Positions 47,095-58,640 of a stretch of 64,000 bases of DNA are shown here, piece after piece. Position 1 is the first letter of the stretch. Every line of letters starts with the position of its first letter. This stretch comes from Apis mellifera (lineage: Eukaryota; Arthropoda; Insecta; Hymenoptera; Apidae): the NCBI RefSeq assembly GCF_003254395.2, contig NC_037652.1, forward strand, positions 5,047,001 through 5,111,000. The letters are read 5' to 3'. Position numbers and translations under genes: made by a program. The notes beneath the pieces were generated by a model. It was not told the DNA's origin and did not search any database. It saw nothing but the letters and a program-made list of their open reading frames with translations.

Positions 47095-49189
47095 ATGGAG
47101 CCTGAGGAACCTCTGTTACAAGGTATCCTGCTGTTACCACCGCAGGGAATGTTAGGACAGCTCAAGGTTGGTTAACATTAGCATGGATAAACGTGTATTT
47201 CGAATTATAGTGATCCATTTGGCGAATAGATTCTTTCTATAATTTTATTTATTCTAATCTTTTAATAAGTAAACATATTGATTGATTCAACTATTTGTTA
47301 TTAATGATCGTAATGAAGAAATAACCTATAAAGTTTAGATGATAATATTCCAAATATTTCAATAACGCTAAATCGAGCTTGATACACGTCATTCTTGATT
47401 TTATATGACTTTCGAAATACATAAAATCTATATTTTTCTTTTTCAAATTTTGAAATTAAAACATTAATATTGAAAGGCAATCGTATTATTTATATTTTTT
47501 ACAGAAATCTTGGCATAAAAGATTTTGTCAGCTGTTTAGGACAAGCAACTATGGAATCAAACGTGTTGAAATATATGATAATCAAGAAGAAGCTATAATG
47601 CAATCACATGCTCCTCGTATCATCACATTAGATGCATGCATCAAAATTGCACCTAGTAACCAGTCACATGTATTTACTGTAAGTAAATATTTAACAAAAG
47701 ATTTAACAAACAATATGAAATGTCTATTTATTTTTGTGTTTATATGTAGGTTGTGACTAAGTCAGGCATTCATTATTTTGGATGTTATTCTGAATCTGAT
47801 ATGACTCATTGGATTACTGCATTTCAATTAGTAGCATTTAAAGATAGTGTGTCTAATCAGACAATAGAAGAAAATAATGATCTATATTGTACCAGTGGAG
47901 AAGGAGTATTTTCTGTTAAAGTTGTAGAAACAGATGCATCTAAACGATGTGGTTTAGAAACTAGAAACTATACACTTATAGTAGCTGCAGTTGATATTAA
48001 ATTAATGGATGGAGATGTAGTTCTATTCACTTGGCCATATCGATATATTAGGAGATATGGTTACAAGGATGGAAAATTCATTTTTGAAGCAGGAAGAAAA
48101 TGTGAATCTGGAGAAGGTTCTTTTCGCTTGGAACATAGCAGTCAACAAGAAATTTTTCGTTGTATGTATTCCAAAATGAGATCAATGAAAAAATTAATGA
48201 ATGAGGAAAGTAATCCAAATATTGAATGCAATGATGCTCAATATCATGCAGCTTTATCAATGGAAGCTGGATCAAGAGCAGCATTACCTCCTTCTCCAAA
48301 TAGTTCTGCTAATTTAATCGATATTGATTTTTCACCTCAAAACTCTCAAAAACAATCGAGTTCTTCATCTAATTTAGATACTAGTTTATCTTCGAAACCT
48401 TCTTTGCCTATTATTAAACCAAAACCCGCGAAACCTCCGCGAAAATATGTTTTTACAGGTATATTGGATAAGAGAAATGTAGATCTTGAATCATCAGATT
48501 TACCTACGTGCGGAGAATACAAAGCGTTAAATCGAGATAATTCACCAGAGATGTCTCAAAAAACAATAGGAAGTTCCATATTAGATGATGAAGAGAGACA
48601 TCCTTATGATTTGGTAGAAGTGAGAAATGATGCATGGAAAACACATGGTATTGATAATATACATCATACAGAGAGATCAAATTCGTCACATAGTGACAAA
48701 GACAAAGAGAATGAAGATGATTTCCAATATGAAACAATGATGCCTATGATTACATCCCAAAGCTCATCAAAAAGTAAATCTAATATTACAGAGAATTCAG
48801 TAACGAATAATCCAATATCGCCGATCAATCATATTCCTAATAATGAATCTGATTATGATAAACTAGAACATTTTGGTTCTGCAAATTCTAAAATTAATCA
48901 AAAAAGTTCATACAAATTTGGAAATTTTAACAATGCATCTCAAAATTCATATTCTACTGCTTCTTTAAATAATACTGTAACTGATACAAATGCTATATGG
49001 TCTAATTATGATATTGTTGAAGATATGTCTGCTGTTAGATTGGCAGATGATAGTCACCTTGGATATGGTGTCATTAGAAAGAAAACAAATCATTCTGAAT
49101 CTGCATCTACTAGCAGTAATATGGGTCCAAAGCATAAAGTGTTTAATAATAGTGAATATGCAATTGTATCAAAACCAAAAAGGGTATAA
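47095..49189 (+). CDS. Dok: Dok family docking protein (PH + IRS-type PTB)
   Basis: Dok proteins are adaptors that bind phosphotyrosine motifs on receptor tyrosine kinases and recruit SH2 proteins. Exons: 47095-47166, 47505-47678, 47750-49189; 561 residues. Residues ~7-108 form a PH domain (LLQGILLLPP, KSWHKRFCQLF, FTVVTKSGIHYFGCYS, MTHWITAFQ). Residues ~125-228 form an IRS-type PTB domain (GVFSVKVVETDASKRCGL, NYTLIVAAVDIKL, VLFTWPYRYIRRYGY, FIFEAGRKCESGEG). The C-terminal half is disordered, with a Pro/Lys SH3-ligand-like KPKPAKPPRK and candidate phosphotyrosine sites PYDLVEV, DYDKLEH, NYDIVED and EYAIVSK. The ATG is the first of a short 24-codon exon that begins the PH domain. A poly(A) signal AATAAA lies at 49328, 139 nt past the stop. 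Coding sequence is strikingly AT-rich compared with Stubble. Confidence 0.88.
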
Positions 49190-50558
49190 AAAATTTAAAA
49201 TAACTTCATTTGATAGTGATTTAAGAACATTATATAAATTACTTCTATTCCAGAAGTTTTTAACTTTCAAAAATGATAAAAAAATACTAGTCTAATATGA
49301 CTAGGGTAAGTCCGTTTTTATAGTGCTAATAAAAAATTAAATGCTTATATTTTACAACTTTATTACAGAAATGAAATAACATTTATTCTGTACAGATTAT
49401 TTTAAGAAACACTAGTCTTTTTAATCACTGTCAATTGTAATAGAAATAATTATTTTTAAAGATAAAATAATTTTATACATATACATTGATAATTTTTAAT
49501 AAAATATATTAATAAATATTAAAAACATTAGTAAAATAAGATAAAATTATTAAGATTCAATATTGGATTATGAAAATATTAAAATAATTACAATGAAAAA
49601 ATATATCAGGTGCCTTATATCATTAAATATAATAAATAAAATTATTAAAAATTATAGCTTAATGATAAAATGAAACAAAATTTAAATGTACATGTCATTC
49701 CAACATCTGGTGTACTTAGACATCTTTAATATTATTATTATAATGAATTATTCATAGTTTTTTATCAATACTGTTACAAGCTCAACAGAAGTTGTGCCTT
49801 TAGAAATATTTAAAATAAACAATGGATAGTTTTTAAATGTAGAATTTAGATATGCATGATAAGAAAAAAACATTAAGTCATTCCTTTTTTTCAATATTAT
49901 ATATTTTATATTTATATATATATAAATATATGTACTATATATATATACACATTTATAAAAGATTTAATTATATTACGTATATTTCATCATTAAAAAAGAC
50001 ATTTTTTATAAAAGATATATTATCTACATGTACATATTAACATATTAATATATTGATACAAATATCAATATATTGTAATTCCAAAACTTGCCATATAATT
50101 TCTCCATGTGCCAAGATCTGTCATTTTTATGAATTAAATTTTTATTGATATTAAAATTACATAATATTTAACTTGTTTTTATAATAAAATTATATTTACA
50201 TTTAATATATTGAATAAAGAGGCAAGTCTCATGGAATTTATATAAGATCTTAAAAATTTATTCAAGAATATATATTTTTTACTAAATTGTACATATTAGA
50301 ACTACATGTAATACATGGTACAATAGAAACAATTTTGTTTCTTCTAATGATTATAATTTGAAGGATCAAAAAACATTTAAATCTTTCAATGTTAACCAAA
50401 CTTTGGATATTTTTTTACATATATAATTGTAAGATTAACATAATATAAAAAAATACATATAGTCAACAATAAATTTAGAAGTACACAAACACTGAAACAT
50501 TTTTTTACCTTTATCTTATTAAAATATTAAAATAAAAATTTTTTTTTTTAAAGAATCT
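49190..50558. other. AT-rich gap between convergent Dok and DNLZ
   Basis: Holds the Dok 3' UTR with AATAAA at 49328-49333, then very AT-rich DNA with TA runs (49900-49950). No gene is seen. Confidence 0.65.
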
Positions 50559-51155
50559 TTATTCTAATTCCTTCGAAGATGTAACCTTTTCATTTTTATT
50601 ATCTATATCTTTTTGTTCTTCAATTAAACGTTGTTCTCTTTCTTTATTATGTTGTATTAAATCAGATTCTGCTTTGGCAACCACCTCGATATATCCATCA
50701 ACATCATTTAGCACTTTTCGAACTGTTTCTCCTTTTGCCGCCAATAACCTTTCAATATTTCGCTTATTTTTTAATTCCTCAAACCATCCGAGATTGTCAG
50801 CAATTAAATGATTATTTTTACAACCATCACAACGAATTATAACTACTCCTTTTTCGTAAGCTAATTTCGATATAATTTTTCCATTTCGAAAATTACACTT
50901 TTTACATGTAAACATCACTTTGATTTTAGCTTCAATTTTACCGAGCACTTTTTTGTTGGCATCTTCGTTAACTTCTTCTTTTTCTTTTTCTAGTGATTCA
51001 GAAAGATTAGTTTTCGTTCGAATAAAAATTGAATCACGTAAATTTTCAATATTAAATTTTCCTTTTCGAATCAATGCGATCTGATGTAAATTTGTAAATT
51101 CTCTCGTAAATGTCAGTTGTATCCCGCATCGAATTATTTGGCGCAATGAAAACAT
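50559..51155 (-). CDS. DNLZ: DNL-type zinc ribbon protein, mitochondrial (Zim17/Tim15/Hep1 family)
   Basis: This family keeps mitochondrial Hsp70 soluble and so supports matrix protein import and folding. Single exon, 198 residues. The first ~45 residues are basic and lack acidic clusters (MFSLRQIIRCGIQLTF), consistent with a mitochondrial presequence. The zinc ribbon has C84-X2-C87 (TCKKCNFRNGK) and C109-X2-C112 (RCDGCKNNH), followed by the family signature HLIADNLGWF at 116-125. The Lys/Glu-rich C-terminal tail (about 165-198) is a divergent extension. The stop codon overlaps a poly(A) signal: AATAAA on the - strand spans 50563-50558, which would give a very short 3' UTR. Confidence 0.92.
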   Translation of the reverse strand: MFSLRQIIRCGIQLTFTREFTNLHQIALIRKGKFNIENLRDSIFIRTKTNLSESLEKEKEEVNEDANKKVLGKIEAKIKVMFTCKKCNFRNGKIISKLAYEKGVVIIRCDGCKNNHLIADNLGWFEELKNKRNIERLLAAKGETVRKVLNDVDGYIEVVAKAESDLIQHNKEREQRLIEEQKDIDNKNEKVTSSKELE

Positions 51156-51722
51156 AATGTCCTTTCTCTTCTTTTATTCTTCTTCAATTATATTATTGGC
51201 AATTGAAAATATTTTATTTATTTTATATATTTTTAAATTATAATAATATCAATAACAATTTTTTATCATATGAATCATATTACTTATTATTTTTCTCATT
51301 CACGTGTACCATTGCATCGAACTACAGTAAAAGGCAAATTCACATGTATGTGTAGTTCTCATTGGTCATTTTCAATATTATATAATTTCGCATTAATAAA
51401 TTTAACATGCAATAAAAAAGAAAATTTGATTTTTTTGAAAATTAATATTTTATTTTGATGAAAATTCACTCTATACATTATTTTTTATACTACATTTAAA
51501 AATCGATTCTCCAGAAATACATTAGTTATTTAACAAGTATGAAAAAGCCTAAATTATAGTATATGGTAAATACAAATGATAGAAAATGAATTACTAAATA
51601 TATTTTTTCTCCTATTTTTTTTTTTTTTAAATAAATTATATTGAGGATTCCTTATATTGAGGATAACAAGGAAAAGTTCATTTTTTAAATGACTAATATT
51701 ATTGGAATTATTAGTTTTGATC
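51156..51722. other. Gap between DNLZ and eclair
   Basis: 567 bp, strongly AT-rich. It should hold the DNLZ promoter and the eclair 3' UTR, both on the - strand. Nothing else is recognised. Confidence 0.6.
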
Positions 51723-52612
51723 TTATACTAGTTTCTTAGCTTCAAAAAAACTTTTCAAATGTCTCATTTGCCATGTACCCATAATCAATACAATCACAGT
51801 TTGTATTAGAGACCACCAAAATACACGGCGATGTGTACTTTCAGATGTTTGCCTGAAACGTTCTTCTCGATACTGTGAACAAAACAATATAAAATTATAA
51901 TCCAAATTTATAACAAAACAATGAAAAAATAAATAAATGAGATACCCTCTGATAATTTTGTTCCTTTGTTATTTGTTCCACTTGATCAAGAAGTTGATGT
52001 ATCCTCAATTGTAGCTCAGTAAATTTTTCTTTGTGAGCTGTATTGGAATAATCAATAGCATGTTCACCAACTTGAATGTCCAAATGCACTCTCTATATAA
52101 TGTAATAAACTCAATTACATTAAACAATATAAACAATTATTGCTTTACATTATTAGAATAAAAATCGTACTAATTGAGCACCACTGAACCAGGAACTAGT
52201 GTTAGAATATAAGCAAATTATATGCTCTCCAGGCATGAAAGAAGTAAAAGAAAATCTTCCTTCTGAACTATACACTCTGGAAAGAATCGTTTTATCATCT
52301 GGATCGCGAACTTGCACGTGCATTCCCATTCCCGGGCTGCTCGGGGCGAATCCACCGGTTCTTGGATCATATAATTCAACTTTGTAATTTACTATATAAA
52401 GAAAAATAAAAATTTTTAATGAAAGTCATACCATTGACACGTAATTGATATTATTTTTTGTTAATAAATATATTTAACATACCTAAAACAGTCGTTTCAT
52501 CTGGAATATCTTCCATGAAACACTTTCGTTCAGTTTCAGCAATATGAAAATAGAGTCCTGTACCATATTCGAGAATACACAATAATACTAGAAATATACC
52601 GTATTTTAACAT
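51723..52612 (-). CDS. eca: p24 cargo receptor eclair (TMED9/TMED4-like)
   Basis: p24-alpha proteins are type I membrane cargo receptors cycling between ER and Golgi in COPII/COPI vesicles. Exons (- strand): 52612-52483, 52391-52171, 52092-51946, 51872-51723; 215 residues, the family length. Signal peptide ~1-19 (MLKYGIFLVLLCILEYGTG) precedes LYFHIAETERKCF. The GOLD domain runs to about 118 with Cys31 and the Cys of EHIICLYSN as the expected disulfide pair. A coiled-coil (ELQLRIHQLLDQVEQITKEQ) leads to the transmembrane helix (VFWWSLIQTVIVLIMGTW). The cytosolic tail has FF and ends KKLV, a COPI-binding KKXX retrieval signal. It is divergent from DDRGK1 over a 196-bp promoter region. Confidence 0.95.
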
Positions 52613-52808
52613 GATTTTTTATGAGCAGTGTTTTTAATAGCACAACAAAACTTAAATTACGAAAGAAATTCTAGGTGAAACCAAATAGGACACACGTCAC
52701 CTTCGAAAACAACAGTGAAGTTCACGTACGCGGCGCTACTGCGCGTTATCGATATTGACTCTTTCGATAATCGAAAACTAAAAGATTTAGTAAAATAAAA
52801 AACAAAAA
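52613..52808. promoter_or_regulatory. Bidirectional promoter between eclair and DDRGK1
   Basis: Only 196 bp separate the two start codons, so both 5' UTRs and promoters share this space. It contains a perfect TATCGATA (DREF-type DRE) at 52747-52754 and a perfect 15-bp palindrome TTTCGATAATCGAAA at 52762-52776. No TATA box is clear, as expected for housekeeping promoters. Use of DREF here is inference from Drosophila. Confidence 0.7.
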
Positions 52809-53934
52809 ATGGACGTTACGTTATTAGCTTTTTTCGCTGTTTTCATCATTGCATTGATTCTCATTTGTACAGTGTTTTTAAGACAAAAATCCGGTACGTT
52901 TTCATCCATGCAAAACTTTTTTTGTTATTATTAAAATCTCTTTCCTCACAATTAAATATATTCCTAACCTTTAATTTTGTTATGGAACAGATGTGTTAAT
53001 TTTCATAAATATTGAATATACATTTAATTGTATGTACATTTTATAAAATGTACAATTAAAATAAAATATACAAATTTAATTAATTATTACGTCTTTATAT
53101 TTAATATTGAGACAAAACATAAAAATTTGTTATTTCGATGTTATAGCTGCACGAAAAAAACAAACGAATGTAGAAAGAGTTGCACAAGGTAGACCAATAA
53201 GACGAGCAGCAGGTCAAAGAAATGCTAGACGTCGTATGCAAGCAACTTCTAGTCAACAAATTGAAGAAGATGATAATGGATCTGGAAATGAAGCAAATGA
53301 TGAGGCAGATGAAAAACCATCCACTCCTGATTTCAAAATGGGTGCAAAAAAGAGAGCAAAATTAGCAGCTAAATCAGAAAAGAAAGCTCAAAGAGAAGCT
53401 GCTGAAAGAGAAAGAGAAGAGCGTAAAAAAAGAGAACAACTTCTCCAAGAAGAAAGAGATAAACAATATGAAAAGGAACGAGCAGAAGAATTAAAACAAG
53501 AAGAAGCAGAAAGAAAAGCCAGAGAGGAAAAAGAAAAAAGAGAATATGAAGAATATTTGAAAATGAAAGAAGCATTTAGTGTAGAAGAAGAAGGATATGA
53601 TCAGGAGATCAAAGAAGATGAAGAAAATCTGTTAGAGCAATTTCTTCAATATATTAAACAAAACAAAGTGGTGGTTCTTGAAGATTTGGCTGCATACTTT
53701 AGTTTAAAAACAGCAAGTGTAATAGAAAGGATTCAAGAACTTCAAGCAACTGGAAGTTTAACTGGAGTTATTGATGACAGAGGAAAATTTATTTATATTT
53801 CTCAGGAAGAACTTGAAGCTGTAGCAAAGTTTGTCAGACAACGTGGTAGAATTAGTATTACTGAATTAGCTGAAAATTCAAACCGCTTGATTAATCTAAA
53901 TCCAGGAAAACAAAGTATGGTGGAAGCTAGATGA
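52809..53934 (+). CDS. Ddrgk1: DDRGK domain-containing protein 1 (UFMylation scaffold)
   Basis: DDRGK1 (UFBP1/C53-associated) sits on the ER membrane and works with UFL1 in UFM1 conjugation and ER homeostasis. Exons 52809-52893 and 53147-53934; 290 residues. Residues ~5-25 are the membrane anchor (LLAFFAVFIIALILICTVF). A basic/acidic region follows, then a long charged helix (about 80-185; KKREQLLQEERDKQYEKER). The C-terminal winged-helix domain (~190-290) contains the eponymous D238-D-R-G-K242 (53773-53787) followed by FIYIS, and a conserved QRGRISITELAENSNRLI. The first exon encodes only the anchor, and the junction restores GCT (Ala). Poly(A) signal AATAAA is at 53984-53989. Confidence 0.96.
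53023..53060. repeat. AT-rich near-perfect palindrome in the DDRGK1 intron
   Basis: TTTAATTGT and ACATTTTA on the left mirror TAAAATGT and ACAATTAAA on the right, interrupted only by ATGT in the left arm. It lies in the 253-bp intron, where it could fold in the pre-mRNA. Confidence 0.7.
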
Positions 53935-54449
53935 ATTATATTATATGATTTTATGTTATAGGAACCTAATATGAGAATATTTTAATAAATTTATATTTTA
54001 AATTTATTTTACATATAAAAAACAAAATTTTTATATACAAAAGCAAAATTTTATTTATATCTTATAAATTTTATATTTTATTTAATTGTAAATAATATCT
54101 TTTTAAAATATAAGTCTTATTATCTTTACAATTTTTGTGATAAATTAATAATAAGATGATAATAAATGAAAATAAATTTAATATATAATGCATTTTTTGC
54201 CATGTCTCAAGAGCATTAAAATTTTCTTTCTCTTTAATATTTTATCATTATTTTCAACAATTCGGCCCAAAATAACAATGCAACGTTAATAATTTGATTT
54301 AAACAATTAATTATTACATTATAGTTCACACAGTATAGAAAACATATTACACAGTATAGAAAACAGAAATGATAAAAATATGTTCAATTTACAGTCAATC
54401 AAAATTACAATCAAAATTCAGTTATATTCATAATTACATGTAAAACAAG
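53935..54449. other. DDRGK1 3' UTR and AT-rich spacer
   Basis: Contains the poly(A) signal at 53984-53989, then AT-rich DNA. A short direct repeat (ACAGTATAGAAAACA) occurs around 54332 and 54352. No gene is seen. Confidence 0.6.
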
Positions 54450-54895
54450 TAAAACAAAGAGAGCAAATAATGAGAAAAGGATAAAGATAGACTAAAATTA
54501 TTGATATCAGCGCCATCTTCAGAGTGCCGCAAATGAAACACAAAAAAAAGGATAGAAAATAATAAGAAAAGGATAGATAGAGAAGAATTGACTATCAACG
54601 CCATCTCTTGAATATCAAAGAAATCTTTTCAAGAAAATATTTTTCTGAAATCATTCAAGAGATGGCGCTAATCGCAAGTTCTTATTCTACTTTATCTTTC
54701 TTTAAAGAAGTGTTTTTGATATCCAAGAGATGGCGCCAACAGTTAATTCTTTCCCTATCTCTATCCTTTTTCCAATATTTTCTATCCTTTTTTTTTTTGT
54801 TTCATTTACGGCACTCTGAAGATGGCGCTGATTTCAATATTTTTATACTATCTTTGTCCTTCTTCCACTATTTGCTTTCTTTGTTTATCTTCAAT
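54450..54895. repeat. Long imperfect inverted repeat carrying five AGATGGCGC-like cores
   Basis: The left arm (~54450-54625) and right arm (~54715-54895) are reverse complements over about 170 bp with scattered mismatches. Shared segments include AACAAAGAGAGCAAATA, TCAGCGCCATCTTCAGAGTG, AAATGAAACA and AGGATAGAAAAT. The core AGATGGCGC or its complement occurs at about 54510-54518, 54599-54606 (one base off), 54660-54668, 54728-54736 and 54820-54828. The centre (54625-54715) is AT-rich. There is no open frame with recognisable similarity. The shape fits a MITE-like element or a hairpin locus; the cores resemble insect CTCF-type sites. Confidence 0.85.
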
Positions 54896-57142
54896 TTATA
54901 AAATTTATATATTCATGCGACAGTTTCGATATTTGATTAATTTTATAATCTCTTACGTAATTAAAAATCAATAAATTTCACTCGATGCATCTTATATGTA
55001 CCTATTTTCGTTATAAACGTATATATTTATATTTTTATATATTATAAAAAATATATATATGTTAACATATATTTATAATATCATAAATTGATATTATTTT
55101 TATCGTTATAATAAAAAATATGAGTGAAATTTTTAATTTATCAATAATTCAATTCACAAATAAATTTATCTGATATTAGTAACAATTAAAATATCGATAA
55201 ATATAATTTACAAGTATAACGTTTGAAAATATTAATGAAAAAATGTACGAAAAAAAATTATTTTTAAAAATTTCACAAATTTATGTAATTGAATATAATT
55301 CCTTATTACTTATTATTCTAAATCGTTAAAAATATATTATTCAAGATCGGTATTTCAAAACATATAGATATAAAGTTTCATTAATTGTTTTGTTTATCCT
55401 ATATCTGGCCGATGTTAATCGTCATCGGCATCGATATAAAAGATAGATAAAATAGAACATTAGAAAATATTTTTTGATGATTCATCGATTTCTCCTCGAA
55501 AAAAATCTATCGAAACGAAATTATTCCACCGAGATTATAATTTTTCGCAATAACAAAAACAATGCACAAATCGATACGTAAAAACGTATCATGTCGAACA
55601 TCGGATTAAAGTAAAGAAATTAAACTAAAACTTTCCAAGCATTTTTTCACTGATATTTTTTATCGAGAGTTTCGGTGGTTTTAAAACAACCATCTGATGA
55701 AATCAAGAATTGATGTTGCATCAGATTCTAGTTTGCACGTAGATGCAAGTTAAGTATGTTATTCCTGAATGAATAATATATCGTTGAAATATGGGTGTTG
55801 GCGATGATTTTGCCGCTTAAATTCTACATTTAATGATCTATTTTACATAGAATAAAAAAATATATTCCATAATTAATTCTAAAATTATGAAGAACTGGAA
55901 CCGATTTTCACGAAACCGATTTCCATCTTCTAAAAGGAAAAAAACAAAATCGATGCACAGATTGATTTATGAAATAGACGAGTGACGACACTTTACGACC
56001 ATTAAGTGTCCCATTTTTCAGCCTAAAGTTAGTTCAGCAGCTCCCGAAAAATTTTCTACGTTCAAGAAGAACGTGCAGTTTGTTTTATGCGTATATACAC
56101 TAAATTTCTAGAATAAAATTTTATTCTCCAAAAAAAAATCCAAAAGAGAATTACAATTATTTATCAAATTTTTTTATATCGCGTATAACGCAAAAAAAAG
56201 AAAAAAGAATCATTCCTACAAAATTCTAATATTTCTTTTTATTAAAAAACTGCTGCACTTTCAACTACATAATTGAAACACACTTTCGCATAATTGAAAA
56301 ATATTTACCGGAACGAGATTTTCCAGTATGAATAATGAAAACCCGATCCTTGTTAACTTATGCACATTGCTTATAATAATTAATCAAAATCGATCGATTT
56401 CGAAATCGATTTAGAAAACAATTCTACCGTTTACGATTTGATGAATCGATCAACAACCCCCTCCACTCGATATCGATGTTTGCGAAGCGAAGAAGGGGGC
56501 ACGCCGGAGACTATGTAAGCGGCCACGGAATCGCAAGAGGACCTGTAGTCGTCTTCTCGAGGACATCGCGTCCACGTCTATGATCTGAAGAAAATAAATT
56601 GTTCGTCCGATCAGGGATTAGGGAAAAGAAGGAAAAAGTGAAATTGGGTTGGAAATTGATTCGAAGGAAGTTCGAATTAGAAAACACAACCGTGATAATA
56701 ATTTTCCAGTAATCAAAGAACACTTATGTGTCGATGAGGTGCAAGATTTTGGATTGTCAAGGAAATTCCCCAACATTCTTACCCAGTGTTAGGTAAGCAT
56801 AGAATCAGAGTGAGAACAGGTTTTTTACACCTCGATCTTCTAGCGTCACAATTCTTGCTTTTAAATTGCGCAGAACATTTATTTGTGTCGCATCTATGAT
56901 GATAATGGAATACACACGGAGGATTGTTGAAAAAAAAAAAAAAAATCTCGAAACCTGTTTGCATTCTTTTTTTTATTATTACGATAAATTTTTTTATTAC
57001 GATATTTCCTCTTTGTAAGAAAAATATTTAAAGAATTTTAATAAATTAATAAATTATGTATGTATATATATATATAATAATAGTTTAAGGAATTTTTGAA
57101 AATGTCAGAATATTATTAATGACTTTTATTTTTATTTTTCAG

Positions 57143-57240
57143 GCTCGCTAAAAATCTTCGAACTCGCAAAGGGAGTCGACGTGGTAACGCTGGAAATCGT
57201 CTAGAATTGTTGGTTCTGGTTCATTTGCATCACGTGCCAT
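57143..57240 (+). ncRNA. Putative short spliced exon, probably non-coding
   Basis: The block begins after a strong acceptor (pyrimidine tract, TTTTTCAG) and ends at AAA followed by GTGAGT, a good donor. Two frames contain early stops. The third is open from the start to a TAA just before the donor, which would make it a terminal coding exon with an odd downstream donor. On the opposite strand a 30-codon ATG-to-TAG frame fits inside. I cannot identify neighbouring exons with confidence; a lncRNA exon or a UTR exon are the likeliest readings. Confidence 0.3.
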
Positions 57241-57773
57241 AAAGTGAGTATTTTTTATATAAGAGAAGAAAAAAAAATAATACGATAATTAATATAAATC
57301 AATGTTATTCAGATAAAAAAAGAGATCAGTGAATCTGATAGTGTCAGAAATTAAAGTGAAAGTGCTGCCGTATCGGTTTTGATTGGCTTAAAATCGACAG
57401 AAAAGCTAGAAGTAGAAGGAAGATCGAACAATTTTCATTTAGAAAAGGGAAACGAAAAAGAGGTTCAAAAATGGTTCACACCGATATTCTCATCAAAGGG
57501 CCTTACGAAGATACGAGGTATGCTGGAAATTTTTTTTAATATAAATATCCTAAATATTTCTAAATATTTTAATCCTTTGCTCTATAAAAATCTATACCCG
57601 ATGACAGCAATATTATTCTTCCTTACTTTTGAACCATCTCTAAGACACTTTGTGTACTTAAAATAAATCAAAACGAGAAAAGATAAAATTAGAATTGACT
57701 CAGAATAAATAATTATAGCGCAAAGAGTTAAACTTCTTGATATTCTATATTTATATAATATATATAATAAACG

Positions 57774-57810
57774 TTCTTCTTCTTCTTCTTCTTCTTCTTT
57801 TTTTTTTTTT
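57774..57810. repeat. (CTT)n / poly-T microsatellite
   Basis: CTT triplets run into a T tract and a TAG acceptor-like site, so part of the tract could serve as a pyrimidine tract. Confidence 0.8.
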
Positions 57811-58640
57811 AATTTTATATGCGTAGAAAGAACAAAAATGCATCGTCAGCACACCAGCAACAGCGACCTCAACAATCGGAGAACAAGAATGACAAGTATG
57901 GCTCTTGGGGTCCAGTGTATAAGAACAAACAAAATTTCATCGACATGCATATTTGCTGATTACTGATAATGAGGTATAAATTGAAAGATCGTATTGAGGA
58001 TAATGAATAACTACGAATAAAAAAAAGTTTTATATACATTTCTCGCATCACTTTATCACTTTGATTTCGACACCAAAGATTTTTACTCTTTGTTAAAATT
58101 TGATAATTAGTAACAATAAAAATGAATAGAAGTAATTAGAAGCAATCAAAACGCTTGAGATTGATTATTCTTTAACCGATTGTTCAAAACAATTTCCATT
58201 GAAGAGGGAAAAAATGAATCTAATAATCTCTGAAAAACGAACGGACTAAAAAAAAAACTGTATCGCACCAGTTCCGCCGGATACGCGACTCACGAGAAGA
58301 CAAAGAACTCGAAAGAAAATTAGATTAGGAATCTAAGAATACAAATACATCGAATTCATACAAATTCTCATTCATTTCTCATCGAATTAATTAAATTTAA
58401 TTAAACAAAATTCTTCTTCAAGTGAATTCTTCCGTCAGACTACAATTTGCAATTCAATCTTCTTTATTCCAGATTCGTTTCGAATACGTGAAGAGAAATC
58501 TTCTTTAAAAAAATTACGTAGAATATGCAAGAAAGAGGATATCAAAAGATTCAAATATTATTTAAAGTTAAATCTTTAAATAAGATAAACATCTTCAAAA
58601 ATTCATCTTCATCAAAATTAAAGATCAAACGACCAACATT

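Larger units (their letters stand above)
54896..58640. other. AT-rich intergenic stretch with isolated exon-like blocks
   Basis: Mostly AT-rich with no supportable protein gene. A splice-flanked block lies at 57143-57240 (listed separately). A second acceptor-like site (pyrimidine tract then TAG at about 57828) precedes a less AT-rich segment to about 57905. A more GC-rich patch at 56460-56600 is unexplained. Confidence 0.5.
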
